38,423 bases of DNA from Bradyrhizobium acaciae (GTDB lineage Bacteria > Pseudomonadota > Alphaproteobacteria > Rhizobiales > Xanthobacteraceae). A program made the position numbers and the translations under genes. Shown piece by piece: positions 1-8,338 of the stretch; position 1 is the stretch's first letter, and every line of letters starts with the position of its first letter. The notes below the pieces were generated by a model, which had not been told where the DNA came from, did no database searches, and saw nothing but the letters and a program-made list of their open reading frames with translations. Where the stretch lies: positions 1 through 38,423 of the forward strand of contig NZ_JACMYK010000070.1 of NCBI RefSeq assembly GCF_020889785.1, written 5' to 3'.

Positions 1-442
1 CCGCGAGCGCGGCGAGCGGTGCGGCCATGAAACGCGCCGCCTCGCGCAACCGATCCGCCTCGGCCGGCGTGAAGGGTTGTGTCCCGATCCATCCGAGGGT
101 CGGGCCGTCCGGTCGCGTTCCGATCGTGTCCTCGTGGATCGGACCGGATGCGAGGCCGTTGAGCCAGCGCCGGCCGGCATCGCCGGACCCCACCATAGCG
201 GGCATTGCAAAGGGTTGTTCCGGCGCGAAACCGAGCGCTTCGATGACCTCGCCATTCTCGGCACGCCACAGCCATGTGCGCCGCGCGATCAGCGGGTGCG
301 GAACTTCGAGCGTCAGGGCGCCGCCGGCAAGCGGCAGGCCATCCGTGATAAGATGTGTGCCGAGGTCCGCCAGCAACCGGTTGGCGCTGGCGGTCTCTGC
401 CGCCGCGTCGACCAGCCAGCTCAGTGTCGAGGACAATTGCAT
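1..442 (-). CDS. Adenylate/guanylate cyclase-like protein, N-terminal part (cut by window edge)
   Basis: An open frame runs on the minus strand from an ATG at 442 off the left edge, giving 147 residues with no stop. It begins MQLSSTLSWLVDAAAE and contains the stretch PHPLIARRTWLWRAENGEVI. I recall this type of N-terminal region in front of class III adenylate/guanylate cyclase domains in Bradyrhizobium, where it is taken to be a sensory or regulatory part. The catalytic domain would lie outside the window and cannot be seen, so the function rests on memory of the family. A GTG directly upstream (443-445) is an alternative start. The gene is divergent from the SRPBCC gene at 520, leaving about 77 bases for both promoters. 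Confidence 0.55.
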   Translation of the reverse strand, partial: MQLSSTLSWLVDAAAETASANRLLADLGTHLITDGLPLAGGALTLEVPHPLIARRTWLWRAENGEVIEALGFAPEQPFAMPAMVGSGDAGRRWLNGLASGPIHEDTIGTRPDGPTLGWIGTQPFTPAEADRLREAARFMAAPLAALA

Positions 443-519
443 CACCCCATCATGGAGTTGATGCGCCGCCCTTGTCACGCTTTATCCCTGAAGATCCGCC
501 GTCTATGGAGGATGGATCG

Positions 520-972
520 ATGACTGAAGCCTTCATCGTTCAACGCGAGATCCAGATCGCAGCGCCGCCCGCAACCGTGTTCGCCTTCCTGACCGATCCG
601 CAGAAGATCGTGAGTTGGATGGGGCTGGAGGCCGAGACCGAGTTGCATCCCGGCGGGCTCTATTTGCTCAAGGGTCTCGGTGACGACCGCGGCCGCGCCG
701 CGCGCGGGGCGTTCCGCGAGGTCGTGCCTGTGCATCGTCTCGCCTATAGCTTCGGCTGGGAGGACGGCCCCGAAGTGCCACCAGGATCGAGCCTGATCGA
801 GATCGACCTGATCGACAAGGACGCCGGCACGCTGTTGCGGATGACCCACAGCGGCCTGCCGAACGCGGAGCAGTGCGCGGCCCATGACAAGGGTTGGGCA
901 CACTACATGGGCCGCCTCTCGCGCGTGGCCGCCGGCCAGGATCCCGGCCCCGACCGCGGTCCGCATGCCTGA
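520..972 (+). CDS. SRPBCC (START/Bet v1-like, AHSA1-type) domain protein
   Basis: The 150-residue product begins MTEAFIVQREIQIAAPPATV. The pattern of a beta strand, then APPATVFAFLTDPQKIVSWMG, then a ligand-pocket beta sheet is typical of AHSA1-like SRPBCC proteins, which bind small hydrophobic ligands or help stress tolerance. The C-terminal helix holds AAHDKGWAHYMGRL, matching the W-x-x-x-L-x-x-L pattern of the family. The start at 520 is chosen because GGAGGA lies at 507-512 at normal spacing; an in-frame ATG at 505 overlaps that site and is less likely. The ligand is unknown. In many genomes such genes sit beside ArsR regulators, but none is seen here. Confidence 0.85.
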   Translation: MTEAFIVQREIQIAAPPATVFAFLTDPQKIVSWMGLEAETELHPGGLYLLKGLGDDRGRAARGAFREVVPVHRLAYSFGWEDGPEVPPGSSLIEIDLIDKDAGTLLRMTHSGLPNAEQCAAHDKGWAHYMGRLSRVAAGQDPGPDRGPHA

Positions 973-983
973 GGTCGCTGACC

Positions 984-1625
984 TCATGTCGGCCATTTCG
1001 AGCCGAGGATGATCGAGCAGAAGTTCAACCTTGTGTAGTTGATGTCCTTGAGCGCCAGCACGTCGGCCTTGACGTTGCCGAAGGTGGTCAGCGGCTTCTT
1101 GATGGTGCCGCCGGCGAAATGGTCGATGATGTTTTCCTTGAAGTTGGCCTCGCGCGGATGATGCGCACAGACGTGGTCGCGGTGCCCGTGCGAGAAATCG
1201 TCATAGGCGATGCCGAGCACGTCCATCTCGACGCCGGCGGTGACGAGCGCAATGGTCGGACGCATATGCTCGGGAATGCCGGGCGTGGTGTGCAGCGCGA
1301 TTGACGCCCAGACGTCCTCGATGTCGCGTTCCGCGACGCCATAGCTGTTCAGGAAGTCGCGTGCGGCGTTGGCACCGTCGACCTCGAAGCGCAGATTCGG
1401 GCTCGCATGCGCAGCGGTCAGGCCCATGTCGTGGAACATGGCGCCGATATAGAGTAGCTCGGGATCGAATTTCATCTTGCGGCGGTTGCCGGTCAGCGCG
1501 CCCCAGAAGAACACGCGGCGGCTGTGATTGTAGAGCAGATCGTCCTCGGTGTCGCGCACCAACTGGGTCGCGGCGCGGGCCATGGCGCTGTCGGGTACGC
1601 GGATGCCGGCGATTGTTTCGGTCAT
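984..1625 (-). CDS. HD-domain protein (cyanamide hydratase-like)
   Basis: This is a 213-residue protein starting MTETIAGIRVPDSAM. It carries HSRRVFFWG (His34) and FHDMGLT (His65-Asp66), the metal ligands of an HD phosphohydrolase fold, followed by a further histidine in SIALHTTPGI. The overall arrangement resembles the cyanamide hydratase-like (Ddi2/3) branch of HD proteins rather than signalling HD-GYP domains; the substrate is not known. It is divergent from the GlxA-type regulator starting at 1832, with about 206 bases between them, so that regulator may control it. The start at 1625 has GGAGCG a few bases upstream on the minus strand. Confidence 0.85.
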   Translation of the reverse strand: MTETIAGIRVPDSAMARAATQLVRDTEDDLLYNHSRRVFFWGALTGNRRKMKFDPELLYIGAMFHDMGLTAAHASPNLRFEVDGANAARDFLNSYGVAERDIEDVWASIALHTTPGIPEHMRPTIALVTAGVEMDVLGIAYDDFSHGHRDHVCAHHPREANFKENIIDHFAGGTIKKPLTTFGNVKADVLALKDINYTRLNFCSIILGSKWPT

Positions 1626-1831
1626 TTCAAGACGCTCCTCGATATGGCAAGACGAAGCCGTGGCGTGCGAACACGCAGCCGCCGACGCCCGTCCTTGCGG
1701 TGTGTCTGGATCGCCTGGTGGCGTGATCCGCGGTGCTCTTGTCGCCTGGCTTGACGGGCGCTCGCAATCGACGCGCGCCGCCGGATCGGGCCAACGAGAC
1801 ATCGTTTCGCGCCAGCGGGCAGGGAGAAGGT

Positions 1832-2797
1832 ATGGCGGTTCAGAAGGTCGCGATCGCGATTCACGAAGGGGTTCAGGCGCTCGATGTCGCCGGTCCCGTC
1901 GACGTGTTCGCGGAAACCAACAGTTTCGTCGCTGATGACGACGGCTATGAGACGGTGCTGGTCGGCGCCAGCCGCGAGCCGCTGCGTGCTTCGAACGGCA
2001 TGAAGATTTCGGCCGACCTCCGCTTCGACGAGGCAACGGAGAAATTCGATATCCTGCTGGTTGCGGGCGGGCCGGGCCTGCCCGACGCCGCGCCGGATCC
2101 CGAACTGACGCAGTGGCTGCGCGGGGCGCCGGAGCGCGCGGAATTGTACGGTTCGATCTGCACCGGCGCCTTCGCGCTCGGCCATGCCGGGCTGCTCGAC
2201 GGCCACAAGGTGACGACGCATTGGCAGAATGCGCAACGGCTGGCGGCATGTTTTCCGGCCGCCGAGGTGATCTTCGACCGGATCTATATTCGCGACGGCA
2301 AATTGATGACATCGGCTGGTGTCACTGCCGGGATAGATCTCGGACTCGCACTCGTGGCCGAACGTCATGGGCCTGAGGTTGCGGTTGCGGTCGCAAAGCG
2401 GCTGGTCGTGGTGGCGCAGCGCCAGGGCGGGCAGTCCCAGTTCAGTCCCTATCTCACCGCGCCGGTCGATGAGGATTCGCCGATTGCCCGCGCGCAGGCC
2501 CATGTCATGCAGCATGTCGGCGAGCGCCACACCCTGCAAACGCTGGCCGACGCCGTCGGCATGAGCGTGCGCAATTTCGGCCGCGCCTTCGCGCAGGAGA
2601 CCGGCATCACGCCGCACGAATTCGTCGAGCGGGCACGGGTCGACGCCGTGCGCCGGTTGCTCGAGGGCTCAGACCGGGCGCTGAAAGCGGTCGCCTTCGA
2701 CTGCGGCTTCGGCTCGGCGGACCGGATGCGCATCGTGTTCACCGAGCGGCTCGGCGTGTCGCCCGCGCAGTACCGGTCGAGCTTTCGCAAATTGTGA
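1832..2797 (+). CDS. GlxA family transcriptional regulator (DJ-1/PfpI plus AraC HTH)
   Basis: This 321-residue protein has an N-terminal DJ-1/PfpI class I glutamine-amidotransferase-like domain (about residues 4-170, with Cys110 in the nucleophile-elbow stretch SICTGAFALGHAG). A C-terminal AraC double helix-turn-helix follows (about 225-318, ending in GVSPAQYRSSFR). The family includes FtrA and GbdR-type regulators that sense small nitrogen compounds or unknown ligands through the amidotransferase fold. The ATG at 1832 follows AGGGAGAAGG at 1821-1830, an excellent ribosome site, so longer in-frame starts upstream are discarded. It lies divergently beside the HD-domain gene, which is its most likely target (inference). 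Confidence 0.92.
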   Translation: MAVQKVAIAIHEGVQALDVAGPVDVFAETNSFVADDDGYETVLVGASREPLRASNGMKISADLRFDEATEKFDILLVAGGPGLPDAAPDPELTQWLRGAPERAELYGSICTGAFALGHAGLLDGHKVTTHWQNAQRLAACFPAAEVIFDRIYIRDGKLMTSAGVTAGIDLGLALVAERHGPEVAVAVAKRLVVVAQRQGGQSQFSPYLTAPVDEDSPIARAQAHVMQHVGERHTLQTLADAVGMSVRNFGRAFAQETGITPHEFVERARVDAVRRLLEGSDRALKAVAFDCGFGSADRMRIVFTERLGVSPAQYRSSFRKL

Positions 2798-2879
2798 CGC
2801 CGTTTATGGAGTGCAGCATGCCGCCGGCGTAGGATCGAAATTGCCGTGCCAGCAACACAGCTTCTCCCGCGAGGACGCC

Positions 2880-3446
2880 ATGGACGCACTCACACTCTTC
2901 ATCATCCGTCATGCCGAAAAGCCTGATGACGGCTGGCCGGGCCCCGGCTTCACCGCGGACGGTGTGTCCGATACCGAGTCGCTCGTTCTCCGCGGCTGGC
3001 AACGCGCCGGCGCCTGGGCAGCATTGTTCGGCACCGACCTTGCCAAGGGCGACTATGCGAGGCCTGACGCGATCTATGCCGCGACGCCCGGTACCACGCC
3101 CAACCGCGGCCCGAGCAGCCGTCCCGCTGAAACGATCTCAGCGCTGGCGGCGCGTCTTGGTGCGACGCCCAACGAAGATTTTGGCAAAGGACATGAGCCG
3201 GCGCTGATCACGGCGCTGCTGGCGCTGAACGGCGTCGTGCTGCTTTGCTGGGAGCACAAGGCGATCATTGCCGACGTCCTTCCGTTGCTACCAGTCAGCA
3301 AGGGCAAGCCGCCCACCAAATGGGACGCCAGCCGGTTCGACGTCGTACTGCGCTTCCACCGCGCCAAGGGCGAAGACAAGTTCGCCTTCAAGGAGCTGTT
3401 TCCAAAATTGCTGTCAGGCGATTCCGACCGGCCGCTGGGCGGCTGA
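2880..3446 (+). CDS. Histidine phosphatase family protein
   Basis: The 188-residue product begins MDALTLFIIRHAEKPDDGW. The RHAE motif at residues 9-12 supplies the phospho-accepting histidine. A second motif (LLCWEHKAIIADV) carries the later catalytic histidine of the phosphoglycerate-mutase/acid-phosphatase superfamily. Rhizobial proteins of this form are single-domain and uncharacterised; the substrate cannot be named. The start at 2880 is preceded by CGAGGACGCC; an earlier in-frame ATG gives a tail with no family resemblance. The gene stands 82 bases after the GlxA-type regulator and converges on the YjbR gene. Confidence 0.87.
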   Translation: MDALTLFIIRHAEKPDDGWPGPGFTADGVSDTESLVLRGWQRAGAWAALFGTDLAKGDYARPDAIYAATPGTTPNRGPSSRPAETISALAARLGATPNEDFGKGHEPALITALLALNGVVLLCWEHKAIIADVLPLLPVSKGKPPTKWDASRFDVVLRFHRAKGEDKFAFKELFPKLLSGDSDRPLGG

Positions 3447-3457
3447 GCCCAGGCCGG

Positions 3458-3811
3458 TCAATCGAGCCCGAGCGCCTTGCGCGATTTCCGCGTCAGCTTC
3501 GCGGCGATGAGCGCATGCGCCTGATCGAGATAGGCCTTGAGCTCGGCGTCGGGAAGGGCATCGTTGCCGATCAATTGCACCCATCTGGCACGCGCCAGAT
3601 ACGGCGCCGGCCGCGCGAGCTGCTGCTCGATCAGGAGCTGATAGGCCATGTTCGAGGTCTTGAACATGAAGCCGCCGGAGCGCTCGATGAAGCCGCCGGC
3701 CAGCGCGAACATCTTGCCGCCGACCTTGAACACCGACGTGCCCTCCCATTGCACCACCTTGGTGGCGGCGGGCAGGCGCAGGCAATGAGCTTCGAAGGTT
3801 TTTGGGCGCAT
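3458..3811 (-). CDS. MmcQ/YjbR family DNA-binding protein
   Basis: This is a 117-residue single-domain protein. The order of features fits the MmcQ/YjbR (CyaY-like fold) family: MRPKTFEAHCLRLP at the start, a central FKVGGKMFAL strand pair, SNMAYQLLIEQ, ARWVQLI, and a final helix with a LTRKSRKAL tail. These proteins are called DNA-binding on structural grounds, and their cellular role is not settled. The gene converges with the histidine phosphatase (11 bases apart) and is divergent from the small membrane protein at 3863. Confidence 0.88.
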   Translation of the reverse strand: MRPKTFEAHCLRLPAATKVVQWEGTSVFKVGGKMFALAGGFIERSGGFMFKTSNMAYQLLIEQQLARPAPYLARARWVQLIGNDALPDAELKAYLDQAHALIAAKLTRKSRKALGLD

Positions 3812-3862
3812 GGATCACGGGATTGAGTGGAATGTTCACCGTCAACGTCGCATATTTGCGAT

Positions 3863-4147
3863 ATGGGCAGTACCCTTCCAAATTGGCTTGGGGGCGTCAC
3901 CACCGCGCGCGTCGCGACGTATTGCGTCGCGCTTCTGATGGCGGCGCTCTTCCTCTATGGCCTCGCCAGGTTCCCGGATGCTCCACTGCACATTTGCGCC
4001 AGCGGATATTGTGGAAAGCAGGGCCAACCTCACACGCTTTCCGAGTACACCGACTTCAAGGTCTGGGAGCGGGCGCTCTTCATCTGTTGGCCCGTCGGCA
4101 TGATCACGCTGTTTCTGCTCCAACGTTGGACGAGCAGGCGCAAATGA
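3863..4147 (+). CDS. Small two-helix membrane protein, unknown function
   Basis: I do not recognise this 94-residue protein. It has two predicted membrane segments, roughly ARVATYCVALLMAALFLYGL and ALFICWPVGMITLFLLQ. They are joined by a loop of about 30 residues with two cysteines (HICASGYCGK) that could form a disulfide outside the membrane. It ends in a basic tail RWTSRRK, favouring a cytoplasmic C-terminus. The ATG at 3863 lacks a clear ribosome site; a GTG at 3827 in frame would add 12 residues. Being real is supported by the coherent membrane topology, but homology is not established. Confidence 0.5.
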   Translation: MGSTLPNWLGGVTTARVATYCVALLMAALFLYGLARFPDAPLHICASGYCGKQGQPHTLSEYTDFKVWERALFICWPVGMITLFLLQRWTSRRK

Positions 4148-4223
4148 CCCCCCAAGATTCCTGAAGCCCCAAAGCATCTCCTGGAGCTACCGCCCGGCAA
4201 AGGGCGCGGTCACTCACGGAAAC

Positions 4224-4679
4224 GTGGGTTGGCGTTATTCGATCGGCGAGCAGCCGGCGCACGGCTACGAGTTGATCAAGAAGATCGAGGACCGGTCGGA
4301 CGGCTTCTACAGCCCGAGCCCGGGGGTGATCTATCCGGCGTTGACCTTCCTCGAGGAGATCGGCCACGCCAGCGTCACCCAGGACGCGGCGCGCAAGCTC
4401 TACAGCATCACCGAGCAGGGCAAGGCGCATCTCGCCGAGAACCGCGCCACTGCGGACATCATTCTCGAAGCGCTGTCGCGGATCGGCCGTCGCATGGAGG
4501 AGGTGCGCGAAGCCTTCGCCGGCGTCAGCGATCTCGACGGCGAAGCGTCCGACGACGTGCACCGCGCGCGTCACGCGCTGAAGAGCGCGCTGCGGCAGAA
4601 GCGCGGCTGCGACGCCGCCGAGGCGCGGCGCATCGCGAAGATCCTCGACCGCGCCGCCGCCGAAATCCTGCAGCAATGA
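4224..4679 (+). pseudogene. PadR family regulator, 5' end disrupted by a frameshift
   Basis: From ATC at 4242 the frame reads IGEQPAHGYELIKKIEDRS, then SPSPGVIYPALTFLEEIG and ARKLYSITEQGKAHL. This is a clear PadR winged helix with its C-terminal helical region, ending at 4679. The usual first helix (a stretch such as LLALIAE before the HGYEL motif) is missing in this frame. A matching LALF is found one frame away at 4229-4240, so a single extra base near 4241 fits. A GTG at 4224 could still start a 151-residue product lacking helix 1. I judge it a probable pseudogene, though a sequencing error is not excluded. PadR proteins normally repress a neighbouring transporter or stress gene; none is obvious here. 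Confidence 0.6.
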
Positions 4680-4873
4680 CGCAGCCGCAAGTTCGTGTGC
4701 GATCAGAAATGGCTTCGTGCCGCTCAAGGGTGGCACCGAGCGCTGTCTGAGCCATCAGGCGCGAAGACTGCACATCCTGCTGGCGTGATTGTGAGCTGCA
4801 ACGGCATCACGCTACGCTGGATTTTGTCGGCGCTTCTTGCTCTGCTCCAAGAAAATCAGGAGCGAAGCGCCGC

Positions 4874-5572
4874 ATGTCCGAAGTCCCGCCCATTCATCCG
4901 CTTGATCGCCCGATCTGGAGCGCGCTGACCACACGGCAACGCGACCTGGCGCAAGGCGGCGCCGATGCGCGGCGCTTTCCGCTCGCGATCGCCCCCTTCG
5001 CCGACATGGTCGACATGTCGCCAGGGAGTTTTGCCGCGCTCGGCGCGCTGTTGTCGGGACAGGAATTCGCGGTGCTGTTCACGCCCGATCCTGTTGCCGT
5101 ACCGCCGGAGTTCAAGGTGCTGCTGGCCGAGACCGGCGAGCAGATGATCGGCACGCCTGCCGACTATTCTGCGCCCGGCGTCGAGATCGTCAGGCTCGGC
5201 GCCGCCGACGTTCCCGCGATGATGGCGTTGACGGAACTGACGAAGCCCGGACCGTTCAGCGCGCGGACCCATGAGCTCGGCAACTTTTTCGGCATCCGCG
5301 TTGGCGGCGAGCTGGTCGCGATGACCGGGGAGCGGATGAAGCCGGGGAACTATACCGAGATGACCGCAGTCTGCGTGCATCCGGACCACCGCGGCCGCGG
5401 CTATGCGCAGGCGCTATTGTCGGCGGTCGCCCGCCAGATCGTGGCGCGCGGCGAAATTCCGTTCCTGCACGTCTTCACCAACAATGTCTCGGCGATTGCG
5501 CTCTACCGCCGTCAGGGCATGGAAATCCGGCGTCGTCTGCACATCACGGTGTTGCAGAAGCAGGGCCAATAA
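4874..5572 (+). CDS. GNAT family N-acetyltransferase
   Basis: This is a 232-residue protein. The C-terminal half holds the acetyl-CoA binding motif A, VHPDHRGRGYAQALL (about residues 168-182), followed by FLHVFTNNVSAIALYRRQGM, which matches motif B of the FR47-like GNAT group. The N-terminal hundred residues form a degenerate second GNAT-like half, common in two-lobed FR47 proteins. The acceptor substrate is unknown. AGGAG at 4858-4862 supports the ATG at 4874. It converges with the beta-helix gene, whose stop lies 8 bases beyond. Confidence 0.88.
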   Translation: MSEVPPIHPLDRPIWSALTTRQRDLAQGGADARRFPLAIAPFADMVDMSPGSFAALGALLSGQEFAVLFTPDPVAVPPEFKVLLAETGEQMIGTPADYSAPGVEIVRLGAADVPAMMALTELTKPGPFSARTHELGNFFGIRVGGELVAMTGERMKPGNYTEMTAVCVHPDHRGRGYAQALLSAVARQIVARGEIPFLHVFTNNVSAIALYRRQGMEIRRRLHITVLQKQGQ

Positions 5573-5579
5573 GAGAGGC

Positions 5580-7493
5580 TCAGGCCAGCCGGTTGCCGGC
5601 GAGATGCACCGTGCGCTTGTCGCAGCTGGGATCGATCGCGACGGGGATCGTCGCGATCTTGCCGCGTGCGGCGACGTTGTTGCTGATCTCGATGTTCCGG
5701 GCGCGGCCGACGAAGATCGCGCTGTTGGGCTTGATGTGGAAGAAATCGCCTGCCCCGAACGCGTTGCCGCGTACAAACGTCTGGCCGATCACATTGCCGG
5801 CGATCTTGGCGCCGTCGGCATTGCTGACGAAGATCGCGTAGATGTAGGAATCGTCGATGTGATTGCCTTCGATGATGACGTGCCGGTTCTGGAAATTGTC
5901 CTGAAATCCCTTGGCCCCTTCCGGCGGCACCATGCCGACGTAGATCGCGCTGAGTGTTCCGCTGCCGCTGGTCAGCTCGTTGGCGCCGTTGACGCAGTGG
6001 CTGAATCGGTTGTTGCGGAACACGAGGTTGTCGGCAAATCCGGACTCCGACCAGAAGCCGATGTCACTGCCGGCTTGCAGCGCGACACCGGTCGAGAAGG
6101 TGAATTGGCAGTTCTCGACGATGGCGTTCGGTGCCTTCATCAGCACGCGGCCGCAGGCGTGGAAACTGCAACGCAGCAGGGTGGCGCCGGATCCGATATG
6201 CGTCAGCGAGGTGATGGCATCGCCGGTCTTGAGCGGCAGGTCCTGTTGCAGGACGACGTCGTAGATCAAATCCGGTTGGGTGGTCGGGCTCCTGTTCTTC
6301 CAGAGCTGGGCGATCTTCGCCTTCAGCTCCGGCGCGTGGCGCTTGGTCAACTGCGCGACCTTGCTGCGTCCGAGCGAGCGAAACGTCGCGTGATCACTGC
6401 TCTCGACGTCGTCGCCGGCCGCCAGGCCAATGTCCCATTTCGGGCTGAGCAGAAACCGCCGCGGCGCGGTCTTCGCCACGATGTAGTAGTAGAAGCCGTG
6501 CACATTGATGGCATCGTCGGAGGTGTTGGCGAAACTGCAGTCCTCCATGGTCGGACCGCGCGCGACCGCGGTGAAGTGCGAGCCGTCGGAGTTGGTCGAG
6601 ATCAGCCGGTCGGTCGCAGCGCCCTTCGGCCGGGGTCCCGGAACGACCGAGACCTTTTGCAGCATCATCGAGCCGTCGCCGCCATTCTCGACGATGCCCA
6701 TGCCCGGCGAGGCCAGGAGCTTCAGGTCGATCAGGCTGGTTGCGACGCTGGCGTCCACGGCGATGGCGTGCGCGCCGCTGTTTGCGATGGTGACGACATC
6801 ACCGACCGCGATCGGCAGCTGGCTCGGGAAACGATCGTTGGCGCTCCATCGCAGATGCACCTTGATCAAGCCGTCGCCGAGGCGCGTGGCATGGACCGGT
6901 GAGAGGAAATCCCTGGCGCCGGTCTTCAGTGCCCGATTGTGACGGTCCATCACCTTGAAGAAGCCATCCGTAAAGGTGGCCAGCAGCGCGGCATCGTCGG
7001 GATAGCCGGGGTCGACCTTCACCGTGATATCGACCGCCTGCTTGTCGAAGGCCGTGATCATCCCTTGCGTGAAGGGCAGCGGGTCGTAGTCGACGGTGAG
7101 ATCGCGGAGGGTGAGGCGGTTGCAGCCGGAGATCGCGAAGGTCCCGCTGCGCGTCGTGTTGATCAGCTGCGCGCCATTGCCGTTGAGCTCGAAGCCGTGC
7201 AGCTGCCGGAATGCGAGCGGCCGCTTGATCCGGTAGCTGGCGTTTCTCTCGAGGTTGAGGGCGATGTGAACTGGCCCGGCTCTGCTTGCATCCGCCGCTG
7301 CCTTGGCGACGGCAGTCAGCGCTTTGGCGAAGGCCGCGTCGGCATCGCCGCCGGAGGTGGCGGTGAAGGTCGCCATGTCGAAGCTGGCCGCGCCGGGGAC
7401 CGACACTTGTTCGGCGCGGCTTTCGCTGCCGAGCAGCGGGCTTGCCACGAAAAGCGAGGCAAGCGTCAGCGCTCGCCGGCGGCTGATCGGCAT
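5580..7493 (-). CDS. Tat-exported right-handed beta-helix protein, GH110-like
   Basis: This 637-residue secreted protein begins MPISRRRALTLASLFVASPL. The SRRRALTLA stretch fits a twin-arginine signal, with cleavage near SRA-EQ (about residue 28). The body is rich in short beta turns with N and G ladders typical of a parallel beta-helix. Residues 301-333, with NSDGSHF and SDDAINVHGFYYY, closely resemble the acidic active-site region I recall from GH110 alpha-1,3-galactosidases. The following segment (LSPKWDIGLAAGDDVESSD) fits the same family. Typical GH110 enzymes come from Bacteroidetes, so an alphaproteobacterial version is unusual. Action on galactosides or a related glycan in the periplasm or outside is inference. 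It overlaps no gene and appears monocistronic. Confidence 0.78.
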   Translation of the reverse strand: MPISRRRALTLASLFVASPLLGSESRAEQVSVPGAASFDMATFTATSGGDADAAFAKALTAVAKAAADASRAGPVHIALNLERNASYRIKRPLAFRQLHGFELNGNGAQLINTTRSGTFAISGCNRLTLRDLTVDYDPLPFTQGMITAFDKQAVDITVKVDPGYPDDAALLATFTDGFFKVMDRHNRALKTGARDFLSPVHATRLGDGLIKVHLRWSANDRFPSQLPIAVGDVVTIANSGAHAIAVDASVATSLIDLKLLASPGMGIVENGGDGSMMLQKVSVVPGPRPKGAATDRLISTNSDGSHFTAVARGPTMEDCSFANTSDDAINVHGFYYYIVAKTAPRRFLLSPKWDIGLAAGDDVESSDHATFRSLGRSKVAQLTKRHAPELKAKIAQLWKNRSPTTQPDLIYDVVLQQDLPLKTGDAITSLTHIGSGATLLRCSFHACGRVLMKAPNAIVENCQFTFSTGVALQAGSDIGFWSESGFADNLVFRNNRFSHCVNGANELTSGSGTLSAIYVGMVPPEGAKGFQDNFQNRHVIIEGNHIDDSYIYAIFVSNADGAKIAGNVIGQTFVRGNAFGAGDFFHIKPNSAIFVGRARNIEISNNVAARGKIATIPVAIDPSCDKRTVHLAGNRLA

Positions 7494-7638
7494 GGTGCAC
7501 GGCTCCTTGCGAGACCGGGATCGTTGCGCGCACTATCCGGCCGCGGAGATGAATTGGAGCGAAACGACGGGACGCTGGCGCGCGGGCTCGCGACGTTGTG
7601 AAGGACATCGCTGCCGGGCGGAGGAGCCGCGGGAATGC

Positions 7639-7899
7639 CCCCCCGCGACATTGCTTGCGACCACTCCTGCGGCGGCGCGTTCCGCGGCGATGGTGCCGGT
7701 CATGATGGGGCTCTTGATGACGGGCAGCAATTTCGGCCAGGTGACCGGGCCGATTGCGGTCGGCATGGTGGTCTCGGCGTGGGGTTGGGGCGCGGCCTCC
7801 GTCATGGTGGTTGCGGCGGCGATCCCTGCCGGCCTCGCGGCGTGGATGCTCGCACGCGGCGATCACAACCGCGTGGGTGAGACAAGCGGCCAGGCTTGA
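7639..7899 (+). pseudogene. MFS transporter, C-terminal remnant
   Basis: From 7639 to the stop at 7899 the frame encodes about 86 residues that read as the last two or three membrane helices of a major facilitator superfamily permease. They include SAAMVPVMMGLLMTGSNFGQ and then VTGPIAVGMVVSAWGW before a final helix VMVVAAAIPAGLAAWML. The upstream part of the frame lies inside and antisense to the beta-helix gene and does not read as transporter. The first ten helices are therefore missing, and no start codon with a ribosome site fits. I call it a truncated leftover, bounded by the 5' end of the beta-helix gene. Confidence 0.75.
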
Positions 7900-7963
7900 C
7901 GGCGCGGGCGCGGCGGTCGAAGGAGTGATCAGTCTCTCATGCCAACGACAACAGGAAAGTTTC

Positions 7964-8308
7964 ATGACACGCGTGCGCTGTATCACCGAAATGGGCATGG
8001 GCGTCGACGTTCACGGCCGCGACGCCACCAAGGCCGCCAAGCGGGCGGTCTCGGACGCGATCCGCCATTCCAGCCTCGGCTTCTTCCGCATGCTCGGCAA
8101 GACCGCCAACGACATGTTCGTCGATGTCACGATCGCCGTGCCGAATCCCGAAGATGTCGATATCGAAGCGGTCGCCAGGGAACTGCCCTATGGCACCAAG
8201 ACGGTGAAGGCGATCGCGGGCGGGCTCGAGATTCCGTCCGATCTCGGCAACGATCCGATCCTGATCGCGAACGCCGCCGTCATCGTCAGCTTCGACGACG
8301 GGAAGTGA
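7964..8308 (+). CDS. Lin0512 family protein
   Basis: The 114-residue product begins MTRVRCITEMGMGVDVHGRD. It continues with ATKAAKRAVSDAIRHSSLG and ends with NAAVIVSFDDGK, the signature order of the Lin0512 family (conserved hypothetical, related in fold to the RutC-like or 4-oxalocrotonate-size proteins). No biochemical role is known. The start at 7964 is preceded by ACAGGAAAG at 7950-7958. The gene follows the MFS remnant and converges with the SDR gene 30 bases further on. Confidence 0.88.
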   Translation: MTRVRCITEMGMGVDVHGRDATKAAKRAVSDAIRHSSLGFFRMLGKTANDMFVDVTIAVPNPEDVDIEAVARELPYGTKTVKAIAGGLEIPSDLGNDPILIANAAVIVSFDDGK

Positions 8309-8338
8309 CGAACGGACGGCACGCGACGTATGAGTGCG

